From: Abelmoschus esculentus
Lineage: Eukaryota > Streptophyta > Magnoliopsida > Malvales > Malvaceae
Assembly: GCA_035048815.1 (NCBI GenBank)
Contig: JAUCBN010000035.1
Location: 1,562,501 to 1,626,500, forward strand
DNA: 64,000 bases
Reading direction: 5' to 3'
Shown in pieces: positions 12,420 to 29,400 of this stretch. A model generated the notes under the pieces. The model did no database searches. It saw only the letters and a program-made list of their open reading frames with translations, and was not told where the DNA came from. Within the stretch, counting starts at the first letter, position 1; each line of letters opens with the position of its first letter. The position numbers were made by a program, and so were the translations under genes.

Positions 12420-12623
12420 ATGGATGTGTTTATTCCAGAAGAGTATGTTATTCAGCGAAGAATAGAGAAAAGTGCGGCGAAACGACGACTGAATACGGAG
12501 GCGAGCAGGAGGAGGGAGAAGAAGTCGGAGCAGCAGTCACCGGCATTTCGAGTGGACGGCGGCGAGTTCTTTGTCCCTGGTGGGATTAGTGAAACTGTAG
12601 TTTTCACGTGCTTATCTGCTTAA
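12420..12623 (+). CDS. Small charged protein of unknown function
   Basis: A 67-codon single-exon ORF starting MDVFIPEEYVIQRRIEKSAA, followed by a Lys/Arg/Glu-rich middle (ASRRREKKSE) and ending GGEFFVPGGISETVVFTCLSA. I chose the ATG at 12420; an upstream in-frame Met at 12357 would add 21 residues. Support: a good TATA box and G-box upstream, higher GC than the flanks, and a non-random composition. No signal peptide, membrane segment or known domain. It looks like a small plant-specific protein, possibly stress regulated given the G-box; function unknown. Confidence 0.55.
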   Translation: MDVFIPEEYVIQRRIEKSAAKRRLNTEASRRREKKSEQQSPAFRVDGGEFFVPGGISETVVFTCLSA

Positions 12624-13514
12624 TCGGAAATTTATTTCCTTTTTGGACTTAGTTTGGCGGTGCCAAAATTTTACTATTTTAGGTACGGAAAGAGATAGGA
12701 AATATTATTTTTTAAACTATTAGATATAGTTCTAATGTAAATGAAAATATTATTATTTAAAAAATAAATTTGAATAATTTATCTATAATTTGTGTATATT
12801 TATCAAAATTTTAATAAATAAATATTATTATGAAATTAGGAATTTTTAATCAAATATAATTTTAATTTTTTTTTTCTCACCAAGTCCATTTAAGTATATT
12901 ATTATTCAAACACTCCCGTATGTTAGACAAAATACGAAATTAACGAGAGTTAATTGCATTATACACTTTGAAATTATGATGGTTTTAAATTAATCTTTAA
13001 ATTTTTAAATATTTTAATTTTACATATCTCTCATTATATATTATTCTTAAACTTTTGAACATTTTAATTTCATTCATAACTATCCATATATGCTAATTAT
13101 GTCCCCTTATTAATAAATCTTATAAAAATTATTAAATATCATATAAATATTAATGTGTATTATATAATAATATGAACATATTAAAATAATTCATCGAAAC
13201 GAACAAATTAAAATATCTAATACAAAAAAATAATCTAGATCGAAATTTATCAACCTACATTGTTTTTTGAAATTCATCACTAAAAGGATGAATAAGAGGT
13301 AGGCTTAAAATACTAATTGGCCTCTTAAGTTAACAATTTTTCTTTTTCCAATTTAATATCAAAACTTTTGTTTGGCCACTTTGATACTTGAACTTAGAAA
13401 AAATTCTCAATTTAGTACATATGCTGCCACGACATTAATTGATCAAAATTTTAACATCGTGTACTTATTCGAGAAAATATTCTTAGTTTATTACCAAAGT
13501 GGTCCAAAAGTTGT
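12624..13514. other. Intergenic spacer
   Basis: AT-rich. 13290-13510 contains phrases such as 'ggcctcttaagttaacaattttt' and 'gtacatatgctgccacg' that resemble degraded MITE-type repeats, but no terminal repeats could be fixed. No gene. Confidence 0.3.
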
Positions 13515-14264
13515 TCAGTGTGATATGGCTCGCTCTTTGACGATATCGTAGCTCATTTCACTTAAATCAGTAGCTTGCAACTCAACTTGAACACCGTCTA
13601 GCTCTTTTCTGAATCGATCCTTAGAGCTGGCGTACACCATTTTGCTCCTCACTCGAGATGTATCCGGAGCCCTGCAACCAATATTATAAGACGAGTAAAC
13701 CGAACTTGATAGGTTTATATCGGATCAGATCAAAACCCGACAGGGAGAACGAGATTACCATGCAATGAAGACGATTTTGCTCTTTTGACAATTCTCATTA
13801 GTGGTGAAATCGAGATCAAAGACGGCATAACGACACTCATTGGTGGGCAAACTGGCGATTAAGTCTTCGTACTTGTCGTTGGGATTACCTAGTTTATCGA
13901 CCACAACTTGTTGACTCGCGTCTTCTATTCTGAAAATGATGTACCTGTAATTCCTCTTTGCTTTCAACTCCAAGAACTTGGCCTTACAATTATCATTCAC
14001 AGCGATTCCAGAGGATGCATTCGACTATCATATCAAATCAACATTTTAGTTACATTATGACTAGAGATTTGCATCGAATCAAAAAAATTAGAGGCTAAAT
14101 TGTAAAAATTTAAACTTGACAAAAAATTTAAAAAGTTTTTAACCCGAAAATCATAAAATGTAAGAAAATATGATTTTTTAAACCCCTTCCTGATCAGGTT
14201 CGGAGTCTGACTCGATCAACGTTAAACATAACAATATCAGATTTAATTTATCGTAACGTACCAT
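13515..14264 (-). CDS. ADF: Actin-depolymerizing factor (ADF/cofilin)
   Basis: Severs and depolymerises F-actin and binds G-actin. Three exons: only the ATG at 14264-14262, then 14024-13759 and 13671-13515, 141 residues. An initiating exon ending immediately after ATG (ATG|gtacgt) is the hallmark of plant ADF genes. Protein: M-SNASSGIAVNDNCKAKFLEL, RYIIFRIEDASQQVVVDKLG, ECRYAVFDLDFTTNENCQKS, KIVFIAWAPDTSRVRSKMVY, ASSKDRFRKELDGVQVELQA, and a C-terminus ending KERAISH. The Ser next to Met (Ser6-type regulatory site) and the actin-binding long helix RVRSKMVYASSKDRFRKEL are conserved. APDT replaces the usual SPDT. By gene order it may be the ADF7/ADF10 (pollen) type; that is inference. Looks intact. 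Confidence 0.92.
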
Positions 14265-15096
14265 CTTATCACCTGCCGGAGAATAATGGGACTTTTGTGA
14301 TGAGGGAATGTGAGCTAGCAAGAGGCTGAATGATTGTTCCGAGTACAAAAAGGATGAGATCCTTGTTTTTCGGGTTAATGTGTGGTTAAAATTTGGGTGT
14401 ATAATATTAGTAAAAAATATTAAAATATATAATTTCTATCTAAATATATAAATTCGTTGGGTCAAAAGGTAAAAAAGAATGACTGGAAAATAATTTTACG
14501 AATTCAAACAAAGTTTTAAATTACATTTTAATCCCAAATCCACTCATCAAAATATAAAAAATCTATTTGTATAAAATAAAACAATGTTTTATATGGTGTA
14601 GCTTTTTTTATTTTATTTTGGGTAATTATTTCATGTACAATCTATTATAAAATTTTTGTTTGCATAAACGCCTTAGTTTAAAAGTTTAGGGGCTCTCTTT
14701 AAAGTTTAATGGAATATTAATAAAATTTTAGGTTTAAGATTAAAAATTAAGATTTATAAGTTCAAAATTAAATCTCAAACTATATTATTCTAAAATATAA
14801 ACTACAAAGTCTAACGTCTTAAATTCTAAATTCTAAATCATAATTACGATAAGAAAATAATCCTTTTGTTTTAAGTATTCCGTAAAAATAAATAATTAAA
14901 AAATGGTTAAAGAAATAATATCACATTAATTGCCGTAGAATATTTATTTGAATCAAATCATTGTCATTTAAAATACGAAGAAAAAAATCTAATATAAAAT
15001 TTTATCCAATCAAGAAACTTAAAACAAAGGTTACTACCAAGTACAATGCCTACAGTTACTTGTTTCCCAAGCCATACAAAAGAAAGTTGAAAACCT
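14265..15096. other. Intergenic spacer
   Basis: The ADF 5' UTR/promoter is at the left (14265-14400). The rest is AT-rich with degenerate 'aaattctaaat/ttaaaattaaat' repeats around 14690-14840. No gene seen. Confidence 0.35.
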
Positions 15097-16239
15097 TTAC
15101 TCCTTTGGAGCTCGATGACGAACGGAGAAGTTGAACCTGGAGTTAGGAAGATCCCAGTAAAGGCCGATTTCATCATTAAGCGTAAGATCTCTCCTTTCCA
15201 CAAAGTTTGTAATCCAGTTTTGGATGAAGACGTAGCAGCCATTCTTCCATCTCTTGAAAACCAAAGCAGAATCATCAGTGTTGGTATCGCAGTCAAAAAA
15301 AGAAACATCCAAACCTTTCTCTGTAGGAATCTGTGAAAGTCTGTCGGTGTCCCAGTGCGGCAAGATATGAGATTCAACCAATGACTTTGGCAATAGCAAC
15401 CTCGACAGCTCGTTGAGATCACTCTTCTTAAGTTTCTTCTTGATGCACCAGGGATCATGATCCTGTACATCCCTCACCTCAGCATCTGGTTCATTTAATC
15501 TCCTTCTGTTGTTTCTGTGGCTGGAAGGGGTCGGACTCTCCATCCTTTTTCTCTTCATGTTGGATGTAAACCCAGCATTTTGAGAAAAAGTAAGGCCTCT
15601 GTAAAAATCTTTATTCAGATCGATGTTGATGCTCCGACTATGGTTGTTGCTACTTTTGCCGGCTTCCATTCCCGAACTTTTATCCAGCGAAAGACATAAT
15701 TCCAACGAAATACCACTAGATTCCGACGAAAAAGCTCCGCTGCTCATCTCCATGCCCTTCATATCACACACATCCAAGGCCCTTGTAAGTAATCGCTTCT
15801 TCTCATTAGTTTTGTCAGTTTCGGTGGAAATAGAACCACAGGAAAGAGATAATTCTAACGAGATTCCGGCATCAGTATCGGCGTTCTTTGATTCTGACGG
15901 AAAAGCTCCGCTGCTCTTCTCCATACATTTTGATTTCATAGTTTGTTTTAGGTTATCAGTTGGTGCAGAAGATGACGTAGAACCGAGTGAAAGAGACAAA
16001 TCCAAAGAAATATGGCTCTCTTGACGATCTGGGTTTTCTTCTTTTCCTCTAATGTCGCCTCCCTCGCCCATGAAATTGAAAAAACTGAGCTTCCTGTCCT
16101 GCATTGTTGAATCGGTAGATCTCCGACTGGTGAATTTTGATAGTTTCAGGTTTAACCCTAGATCCCTTGCCAAGCGTCTTTGTGTTTCAAGTTCTACCCT
16201 ATTAGGGTTTATACAGATGATTGAAATCTTTTTCCTCAA
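15097..16239 (-). CDS. B3 domain-containing protein (At2g33720/REM-type) with repeated EAR motifs
   Basis: Putative nuclear DNA-binding repressor, 380 residues, single exon. The C-terminal region (about 270-375) is the degenerate B3 fold of the At2g33720/DUF313 group: KKKLKKSDLNELSRLLLPKS, then ESHILPHWDTDRL, VFKRWKNGCYVFIQNW and LTLNDEIGLYWDLPNSRFNF. The N-terminal half carries three near-repeats, each ending in an EAR-like block: ISLDLSLSLG, ISLELSLSCG and ISLELCLSLD. Two are linked to a SSGAF-SES spacer. INIDLNKDF (DLNxxF-like) follows. A basic cluster (MKRKRME, NNRRRL) could be an NLS. EAR (LxLxL/DLNxxP) motifs recruit TOPLESS co-repressors, so repression is a fair inference. A second Met (residue 46, TMQDRK) is an alternative start. 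Confidence 0.82.
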   Translation of the reverse strand: MRKKISIICINPNRVELETQRRLARDLGLNLKLSKFTSRRSTDSTMQDRKLSFFNFMGEGGDIRGKEENPDRQESHISLDLSLSLGSTSSSAPTDNLKQTMKSKCMEKSSGAFPSESKNADTDAGISLELSLSCGSISTETDKTNEKKRLLTRALDVCDMKGMEMSSGAFSSESSGISLELCLSLDKSSGMEAGKSSNNHSRSINIDLNKDFYRGLTFSQNAGFTSNMKRKRMESPTPSSHRNNRRRLNEPDAEVRDVQDHDPWCIKKKLKKSDLNELSRLLLPKSLVESHILPHWDTDRLSQIPTEKGLDVSFFDCDTNTDDSALVFKRWKNGCYVFIQNWITNFVERRDLTLNDEIGLYWDLPNSRFNFSVRHRAPKE

Positions 16240-17235
16240 GTAATACTCCTTAGGGTAGGTTTACTAAACTGACAGCCACATTCATTGATCTTAAGGGAAA
16301 AAGGCTAACGGCTAAAAGTGTTCCTTGATAGTTTAAAATTGTTTGATTCTTGCAGTAAAAGTAATTGAAAATATGAATATTTGATTACAAGTACTCCATA
16401 AGTTTATCCTTTTCTTTGTGATAATAAGCCTACTACGCCTACATTGTTAATCTTTAAGAAATTTCATTCCCCTTAGAATTATAAAAAGTTTTTTTTATAT
16501 TAATTATTAGAGTTAATTTGTTTCAACATTAATTTCAAGTAAATAATTTTTGGATTTATGAAGATCAAATATTAGAAATAACAAATATTTATTGAGTATT
16601 TAAATTTTAAAATTAAAAAGGATAAATACCGATATAAACATTCACTTCAGATGACGTGATAAGATTATTGTTGGATAGGATCGTAGATGACGTGATAAGT
16701 CAGGTCTATTCATTTTTTAAATACCTTATTTGAATAATATATAAATAAATAATTACCTAAAACATTATCATACCAAAAATTTGGAAAGGTTACGGCACAT
16801 AATCGCTATGTCTTTGGCTAACGGTGAGTCAAATATCTATAATTTAGATTGACCAAATCTAAATTTAAAAATCTATCTAAATATTTAAATACATTTTTAT
16901 ACGGAAATTATTTGAATATTATTGTCCAAATTTGTATTAAATATTATTATTCATCAAATATTCATACATAGTCCCGGAAAAAAGTTTTGAGTCCACTTTA
17001 GTCTCAGAACTTGATAACTTATTTCGACTTAATATTTGAACTCGAATTCCAATCAAGACTAAAATGTAGGATAAAGTCCAAGTTTAGGGGATGAGTTTGG
17101 AAAATTTGTCAGGTTTGGGGACTAAAATGCACTAAAGGGACCAATGCGTAAAAAATTAAAAGTTGAAGGATTAAATTTGATAGAAAAGTTTGAAGATCAA
17201 GTCGAGAAGATTTGTCAAATCCCTACTAAACACAG
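16240..17235. other. Intergenic spacer
   Basis: AT-rich. 16970-17230 carries phrases like 'agtcccggaaaaaagttttgagtccactttagtc' and 'gggactaaaatgcactaaaggg', typical of dispersed plant MITE-like sequence, but ends could not be defined. No gene. Confidence 0.3.
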
Positions 17236-17241
17236 TTTTAT

Positions 17242-17851
17242 CTAGGGGTGTTCAAAATTCCGGTTAACCGAATTAATCGACTGAATCGAATTTTTTTCGA
17301 TTAATCGGTCGGTTAATTTTAGATTGGATCGGTTAACGGTTAATGATTTTTTAGAATTTCGGTTATCGGTTAATTCGGTTCAAAATCGGTTAATTAACCG
17401 AATTAACCGAAATTTTTATATATTATATATTTTTATATATTTATTTTTAGTCATTAAATTTGTAAAAATTATAAAATGGTCACTAAATTTTATAAAATTA
17501 GTATAAAATAATAATTAAATTTATTAAATTAAAAAAATAATTATTAAATTTTTTAATATTTATCAGTAATTTATAATGTATGATGAATCAATGTAATAAT
17601 TTGATAAGTCTAATGGATTTTTTTATAATTTTTGAAAGTTTCCTGCCTAAAAAATTATTTTAACATAGTTTAGTGACTATTTGTGTAATTTATCCATTTT
17701 TTTAAAAAATTCGGTTAACCGATTTAACCGATCGGATTAACCAAACTTTTTTCGGTTCAGTTAACGGTTAATACGAAAAAAAATTTGATTAATGAAATTT
17801 TGGAAGTTCGGTTCGACCGGTTAACCGAACCGACCGTTTGAACACCCCTAG
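17242..17851. mobile_element. MITE with perfect 15-bp terminal inverted repeats
   Basis: A 610-base element. The left end CTAGGGGTGTTCAAA is the exact reverse complement of the right end TTTGAACACCCCTAG. It is flanked on both sides by TTTTAT (17236-17241 and 17852-17857), a likely 6-bp target duplication. Subterminal regions repeat CGGTTAACCG-type units many times on both arms, so each arm can fold. No transposase. The superfamily is not certain. Confidence 0.75.
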
Positions 17852-17857
17852 TTTTAT

Positions 17858-18482
17858 CACTTTAGTTTATTATTTGTTTCTTTTCTTGGGCTTGGGCTTT
17901 AGCCTAAATGTAATGGACCAGGCCTTCTAATACCTACCTCCTTGAATGCTTTCACCTAATTCACCAACCCAACAAATCTTATTATCTCCAAATCTAAGGC
18001 AACTATAGGCATTGTGTTTCATGCATGTTGAATTCAAGTAGGAATATTTATTACCTTTAGGATAATGGCACAAATGCACCATATATTTTGTCAAATTTAT
18101 CAATATGGTGTCCATACTTTCTAAATGTTCAATTTAATCCCTGTATTTTGCTTCTATTTTTAAAAATATCCTCTGAAACTAAGATCGTTAATGGATGATG
18201 TAATAAAAACACGTGACATTCTCACGTGCCTTTTCCTCTCGATTCTCATTAAGATCAATACCACTACTCTTTCTAGGATTAATAAATCTATTTTGTAAAT
18301 GTTTTTTAGACATGAACATGCTTGGTAGCACCCTCACATCAATACAATTCATGTCATTTTCAATGATTTAACATGTATGACAACAATTTAGCAATGTTAG
18401 ATGGACATACCAAAGATCATGTACAATTATGTAAATAAACATATATATATTTAGAGCCAACAAATGTCGTATTAAAAAAGCG
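17858..18482. other. Intergenic spacer
   Basis: No gene. 18060-18240 ('gcaccatatattttgtc...acacgtgacattctcacgtg') looks like another degraded dispersed repeat; it contains an imperfect CACGTG pair. Confidence 0.3.
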
Positions 18483-18655
18483 AATAATGATACGAGCCCT
18501 CTAGCCCAGGAATGGTTGTTGTTTCTAAAGGTTACGGGTTCGAGCACTAGTGATTCCAACAGAGTGATTGAGCGATCAATGTCAAATGATAAAGATTATA
18601 TTTTAGAACCGATACTACTGTAATCACTATTAATTAATTAAAAAAAAAAATAATG
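18483..18655 (+). mobile_element. tRNA-derived SINE
   Basis: The body, 18490-18648, has an internal pol III A box (TAGCCCAGGAATGG) and about 35 bases later a B box (GGTTCGAGCAC). It ends in a poly(A) run (18640-18650). AATAATG occurs immediately at both edges (18483-18489 and 18649-18655), a plausible target-site duplication. About 160 bases long, which fits plant SINEs. Family not identified. Confidence 0.6.
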
Positions 18656-20800
18656 TTAATATTAAAACACACAAATTTAATTTTTTGTTTTTACTCTTAA
18701 AAATGTCACTTTATCCTTTAAATCTACTAAATATATTGAAATTATTCATATATAACTATGATGCGTATAAATTCATATTTTTACGTATATTAAAATTAAA
18801 AATATTTTTATGACATTAAACTAAAAATTATTATTAAAAATACGAGGTGGAACAATATGGGGCAATTATAGATATAATTTCATGTTATTAATCGGGTTTA
18901 TTTTTTAATTAAAAACTATAGATCGTAACTAAAGGGGTTTGATTAGAATATAAAATCACAAACAAACCCCAAATCTAATAGGGACATAGTCATATTATTA
19001 TATTATTCGAGCAAAGCACAATATTACTAGTATTTGATCCAATATTTTAATAAACAAAAATAAATAATTAAATTTTAAATAGATATATATTGATATCTTG
19101 ATAATATTTAAATTTTAAGGTTAAAAGTTTATATTTTAACATTAAAAACAAAAATAAATAAATTGAAACGAGAGAATAAGAATAATGATAAAATTAAATC
19201 TTAAGTAGTTATACATTAGTATCTCGTAAGTACTTAAATTTTAAGGTTTGAAAATTCGAACTTTAATATTATGAATAAAAAATTAAATTAAAAAGATGAT
19301 CTCGTATTGAATCTTAATAAAATATAATTTTAACTAATCGATCAATAAATCAAATATTAATAATTAAATTTAAAAAAAAAACAACAACATTAGGACAAGA
19401 GTAAAGACAAGGAAGCGTGTATGTTTAATTGTAAAGTTGTCCCTTCGATTGGCTCCTTCGTCGTTATCTATAAATTGATCCCTAATATGTTGTAGATTGA
19501 TTTGTATAATAAATTGATTTACTTTTCAATAATATCGATATATATTTTTTCTATCGGTGATTGATTTAACGGTTATTATGAGTAATAAAAAAAATAAAAC
19601 TAATAATTTTTTATTAAATAAAGATTAATTTTTTTATATCGGGATTCGAAACTCGTATAAGATGGGATCGAATAGTATTAACGTTGAATAAAATAAAATA
19701 AAATAATTTTTTTCTAAAAAAATTAAGGTTTAAGGGAGTTGAATTTAAAATAAAATAAAATAAATAACATATGTCATTGAATTGAATAGTATTAGCGTTT
19801 AATATTATAATTTTTTAATAAATATTAAAATTCAAGAGATTTAACAATAATTAGATATATTTTAAAACAAATTTAATTATTTTTATTTTAAATATTAAAT
19901 TTATTTTATTTTATAAACTTTAATTTAAAAATCCTTAATAATTTAAATCTTTTTCATCTCCATCCATCCGTTAATACTGCAACTGACGAAAATCTTTTTT
20001 AAAATTTTTATTTTCTATATCAATAAAAAGTTTTGAGATATATAATTGACGACGATGTACATCTTTTCTAAAAAAGGTCTTGAGAATTGACATTTATAAG
20101 TAGTGATAATATATATCTTATTATACATGTCTTTTGAAAAAAGGTATATTAATCCCGTAACAAGTATTATCATAATAATCTTTTAACTGTCTGATTTCAT
20201 ATCAAATATCCCATAAGCAAAATAAATAATGTGAACAATCATGATAGGTAATATATCATGAGCATGATTGACTCATGATTCCCTCATCACAAAATTAAAT
20301 AAAAGAAAATAATACGATTAAAAATATTATCTCGTAACAATCATCATACACTAAATCGAGTTTATAAAAAAAATTACATTAACTATTTAAAAATATTTAT
20401 TTTAATAGAAATTCTAAGAAAAGAAATATATGATAACTTTTTAAGCACAAAATATTTCTATTATATTCCACACAAGGACAAGTGATTAAAATTTCGTATT
20501 ATACGATAAGATTCGAGATAATAAAATAGTAATAAAGTGAAATAAATAAATAAAAATAGTGAATAATTTTAATATCCACTCATAATTTTCCTTTAACATT
20601 ATAAAATATAATATTTTTCGAGTTATTATTATTATTATTATTGTTTAAAATGGGAAGACAATGGGTAGGCAATTGATTATGGGAACTTAGGCGTGGAAAA
20701 TAAATAGAATAAAGAATAGGCCATGTCGGTGGAAAATAAATAAATAAAATAAAAAATAAAAAGCTTCCTTCTCATTTTTTATTTATTTATTTTCTTAAAA
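18656..20800. other. AT-rich intergenic region
   Basis: No gene. Contains several short phrases like 'ttaaggtttgaaaattcgaacttt' and (ATT)n at 20627-20642. Probably old repeat sequence. The right end leads into the BSK promoter. Confidence 0.35.
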
Positions 20801-21674
20801 ATCGATAAATATTTATATATCCATAGAAAGAGAGAGAGCTCTCGTTCTCAGCACTGAAAACAGCTCGAAGGATCGCCGATTCTTAGACAGATTTCATTTT
20901 CTGAAATTAAAATTCGATAAACATAAACAAGGAAGAAAATAAATTTGTGTTTTCATTTCTTCTTTTGGAAGAATCGAGAATCTCATCGGCTGCTGATTCA
21001 GGTTCTTCTAAATTTTAACTTGTTTTTTAAGCTTTGATTTGATTAGAGGAATTGTTTTGATGTTATAGAGAAGTTGAGTTTTGATGAAGCTAAGCTTTGA
21101 TTGACTAAAGAAGGGGAAAGTGAGTTGACTCAGCGGTTGGAAGTTGGAACTCGGTGCTGCTAAAGGTATATGTTATTCTGTTTCTTTCTCTTTCTTTTTT
21201 GGTTGTTCGGTTGTTGAGAAAGTTACTAGACAGAAAAGTATTGAATTAAACGAAATGATTTTCATGTTTCCTTTTGTTTTAGTTGAAATGGAACGGAAAT
21301 TTCGCCACGTAAAACGGCGAGTGTTCAAATTGGATCAATGATTTGGTTCTAGGTTTTAGATTTCAGTGGAAGAATAAAATTGAATGCCATATATAAGATT
21401 CGAATTCTTAGCTTAGCTTACTTTTTCTTATGGATTGTTTCGTAAGTGGAATATTTGAATTCAGATTCTTACGCTGCAGGTCATTTGAGGTTTTGATTTA
21501 GACAGAATTTTTGAAAAATAAAAGGATGTCTGGTCAATGTTGATAAAAGTCGGTGAAAATTACTTTGTTGAAGCTCATTTATGAAGCTGAGTTTAAATAT
21601 TAAAAGTGTACAAAAAGTTTGTAGACCTTTGGAACCCCCATTGATTTGCAACTGTTTGAAGAGATCCCATTAGG
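20801..21674 (+). promoter_or_regulatory. BSK-like gene promoter and 5' leader
   Basis: A TATA-like tract (ATATTTATATATCC, about 20810-20823) precedes an AG-rich stretch (gaaagagagagagctctc, 20826-20843) typical of plant 5' leaders. A likely leader intron begins near 21000 ('gattcag|gttcttc'-type context) and the leader continues to the ATG at 21675. Exact transcription start unknown. Confidence 0.4.
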
Positions 21675-25989
<4,315 letters not shown>

Positions 25990-26498
25990 CCACAATCGAA
26001 GCTCAAATAAGCCACTGCTCCAATCAACCTGAAGATGACCATCAATTGACAAAGCTCTCAGTTTCCAGGTAAGAGAACCATCTTAAACCTCGAAAGAAAC
26101 CATGCAATACACTGAACACATATATCATCGACCAAGACAAGTTTCGTTTGGGGTTAGCTCGAAGATCCTGGCTGTGGGTTGTTGTGGTCGAGTTTCCATA
26201 AATCTACCCTTGTTTTTGAATCTTTCCGAAAATGCAAGTGATCTTTGGAGGGATAAATAGGGAACACATTAATATATCAGTTCAATACCGAATACCGATG
26301 ATTATGGTTGCTCATCTGGAGATGAAACTGGTTTGTTTTCTTGTTTTTTGTTTCTACATTTATTAATGCTACATGCTCCAGATTTCCTTGAAAAAGGGTC
26401 TCACCAACCAAAAACTAGTTATGTAACTTACTGCTACATGTCATCATCAACTTGCTAACAAGGCCTCCATGTATGTGCTTTTCTAACTACTCTGAATG
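25990..26498. other. Convergent 3' ends of BSK and carrier genes
   Basis: Holds the 3' UTR of the BSK gene (plus) and of the mitochondrial carrier gene (minus); only about 510 bases separate the two stop codons. No further gene seen. Confidence 0.5.
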
Positions 26499-29400
26499 TC
26501 AGCCGTGCAACCTTGACGGCGATGACGCGGTTGATGTTGGCGACGATGATGGTAATTGTAATGAAGCATCATCTTCGTTTTCTTTTTCCTGTTTGTGAGT
26601 GATTAATAGTGGTGCCTCCATACATAGTAACTGCTTGAAGAACTCATACGATGCAAAGAAGAGTGCTCCTTGTGTTGTGTACATAACTAACCGAGGAACC
26701 AATCCCCTAACAACAGTTTAAGAAACAAAATCGAGTTTTAAGTTCCGCTATCGAACGTCAAGTAATCTTCGCCCGACACGACTGAAAGAGTATGTGCTTG
26801 TGCCAAGTTGATCTAAATGGAATTTCAATACTAACTTAAGTATATGGACTCGGAGATTACCTATATACACCTTTCAGACCTTCATGCATCCATATATCTT
26901 GAAGGGCATGGTACACATTATTGTATCGGCTCAAAGACCCAGGTATCTGTATGAAAACTTTCATGTAAGAAACACAAATAATCCAGTACACCATATAGAA
27001 TACGAAAGATATAAAGTTTCGGATACGGTCTAATCGCATTTAGGTGTATAAATGGAATAATACAAAGAGATAGCAGACCTGTGTCTGTAATCTTGTCTTG
27101 ACCACATCAAAGGGAGTTGTGAAGAAAGCTGCAGTTGAACCAGATAGGGCACCACAAACCAGCTGCAGCATAAGAAGATCATATCATCACCTATGTAAGT
27201 GCAATTCCAGAGGGTTGAAACCAGACTACTAGGATCGAATTGCTGAAACATCAAAGTTATTTTAAAAAGAAGGATGCGGCAGACAAACTGTTTGTAATGT
27301 GTTCGGTTGAGCAGGGGATTGTGAAGATGTCAACATGACTTGCTTCAAGCTTTCATAAGTGTAGAACTGCATATAAGCAATGATGGCATCATAAATAACA
27401 CATCAAAGGTATTATGGATGGTACATAGAACAGAAGTAGGATGGTTGGAACTGTGGGAGGAATTACAAAAAAAATTGTACTTAATGGAACTTGCGACATT
27501 CCACTTCATGGGAGAGCCATTTCTTTAGCTTCTGCTTTGAAAATTACATTGCATAAAACACAATGAAACTAAGAATTTAACATGACAGAACCTTGATAAT
27601 TGAGTGTGGAACATTCCTGCAGAGTACAGCCCCCCACCCAGTGTAGAGTGAAGGCAGACCCCCCTTTTTGATAATCTCAACTAAGGCCTTCCTGCAGAAA
27701 CATGTTTTGGGTATCATTGAGAGATTAATACATAAACTAGAAGAAAAATTTATAGTATTTGCGGATAGAAATGAACTTGCTGAATGATATAACGACGAGC
27801 AGAAATCAAACACAAACATGTTAAACATATTAATCTTCTGATCTAGACAAATAACAAGAGCTTGGAGTTATACCAGCAGTTTTGATAGTGTACACCAACT
27901 TGCATCTGTTGCTTTATACGCTCACTAGGTGTAAAAATAAAAGAAGTAGCAATACTTGCACAACCACCAGCCATGCAATGAGCCAAAGAATGATACTCCT
28001 GCAAGAAATAAGAAAAACAGGTGAACTATAGTCGCACTTAAGGAGTTAGCAAGTTGGTAGTGGCAGGCAAGTACTAGCCAGTTACAACTCAGTGTGTCAG
28101 GATATGCGATGCAAGTTACCTTAGGGAGGAGAGGAAGCAAAGCCCCTTTGACTGATTCATATGAGAAAGTATACAGGGCAGATATAGGAGCTGAAGATGC
28201 AATATTGCTAGCAAAGCCACGATATAATCCAGTTAAACCTGTAGAAAACAAGTAGGTCAGTATAATTCCCAATAAAAATAAGCACGATCATAGTCATCTC
28301 TATTTTATAGAGAGAACATACCTCTTTCAGAAATTATTGATTGTCCAATATAAAAGACCGAATTGTGCTCGGCATTGCAAGATTGAATGACTGTCTTAAT
28401 TGTATCAATTGGATGTAGGCAAAGGCTAACAAATATTCCAGCAAAAGCCCCAGCAAAAGCATGCTCGTGTTTAGCAAGAGCATACCGAGGTTTTTCACTT
28501 GCTGCTGAATGACTTTCTATTCTACCGTCATCTCTGGCAAATAGTTCCGGTTCTTTTCGTTGATTGTTAAGGTATTCATCGTCATTGTTAACATGTTGCC
28601 ACTCTAAGTATGTACTACAATCTGCCTTGGTTTCTTGAACATCAGTGACAAGATAATCCGAGCATAGGAAGGAGGTTCCTCTTGTATTAAAAAACAACTT
28701 TGCATCGTGAGATGAGGACGGATCTGTAGATTTAATATGATGAGAATAAGGTTCAGAATCTTCAACAGGCTCGTTATCTGATGGACTAGTTGCATCTGAT
28801 GAAATGCAGTTTCCTATGCCACAACTTGCAGCAATGAAATATTCACCAATTTTCTTATTCACAATCTCTGGGACATTGGCAAAATACCGAAATCCAGCAG
28901 GAGTAATCATCTTTCTCATCCATTTGTAGATATTTCCAACTTCATATGAGAATCCAACAGCCGCAAGCCCATTTCCTTTCCAACTCTCATTAGAGAAGTC
29001 AGAGCCACAGCATAAAAGCCCCGGGTAAAATGAATGGTTAATATTTCCAGTAGAAGAATCAATCTTGGACATCTTCTCGGTAATTTTGACAAAATCAAAG
29101 TTTGGCTTCTTGACAGATGGAAATTCCCTAGCTGTAGTCGAATCAATGCAAAATAATTTACTATCAGCCAAAATAGACCTGGTGCCATTTTCTCCCAACC
29201 CCAGATTAACCAGTATATCCTCTTTCTGAGAGACACAGCAGGCTCTTTCCAGATTTGTCTTTTGTGGATGAATACCAAGACAGCTTGCAGAGTTCCATAT
29301 CCGGTTTAATGACGAGATAAACTCGGTAGTGCTCAGTATTTGAGGTTGCTTAGCATCAGATTTAAATTGGGTTTTCCTATTATTATTATTTTCAGGCAGG

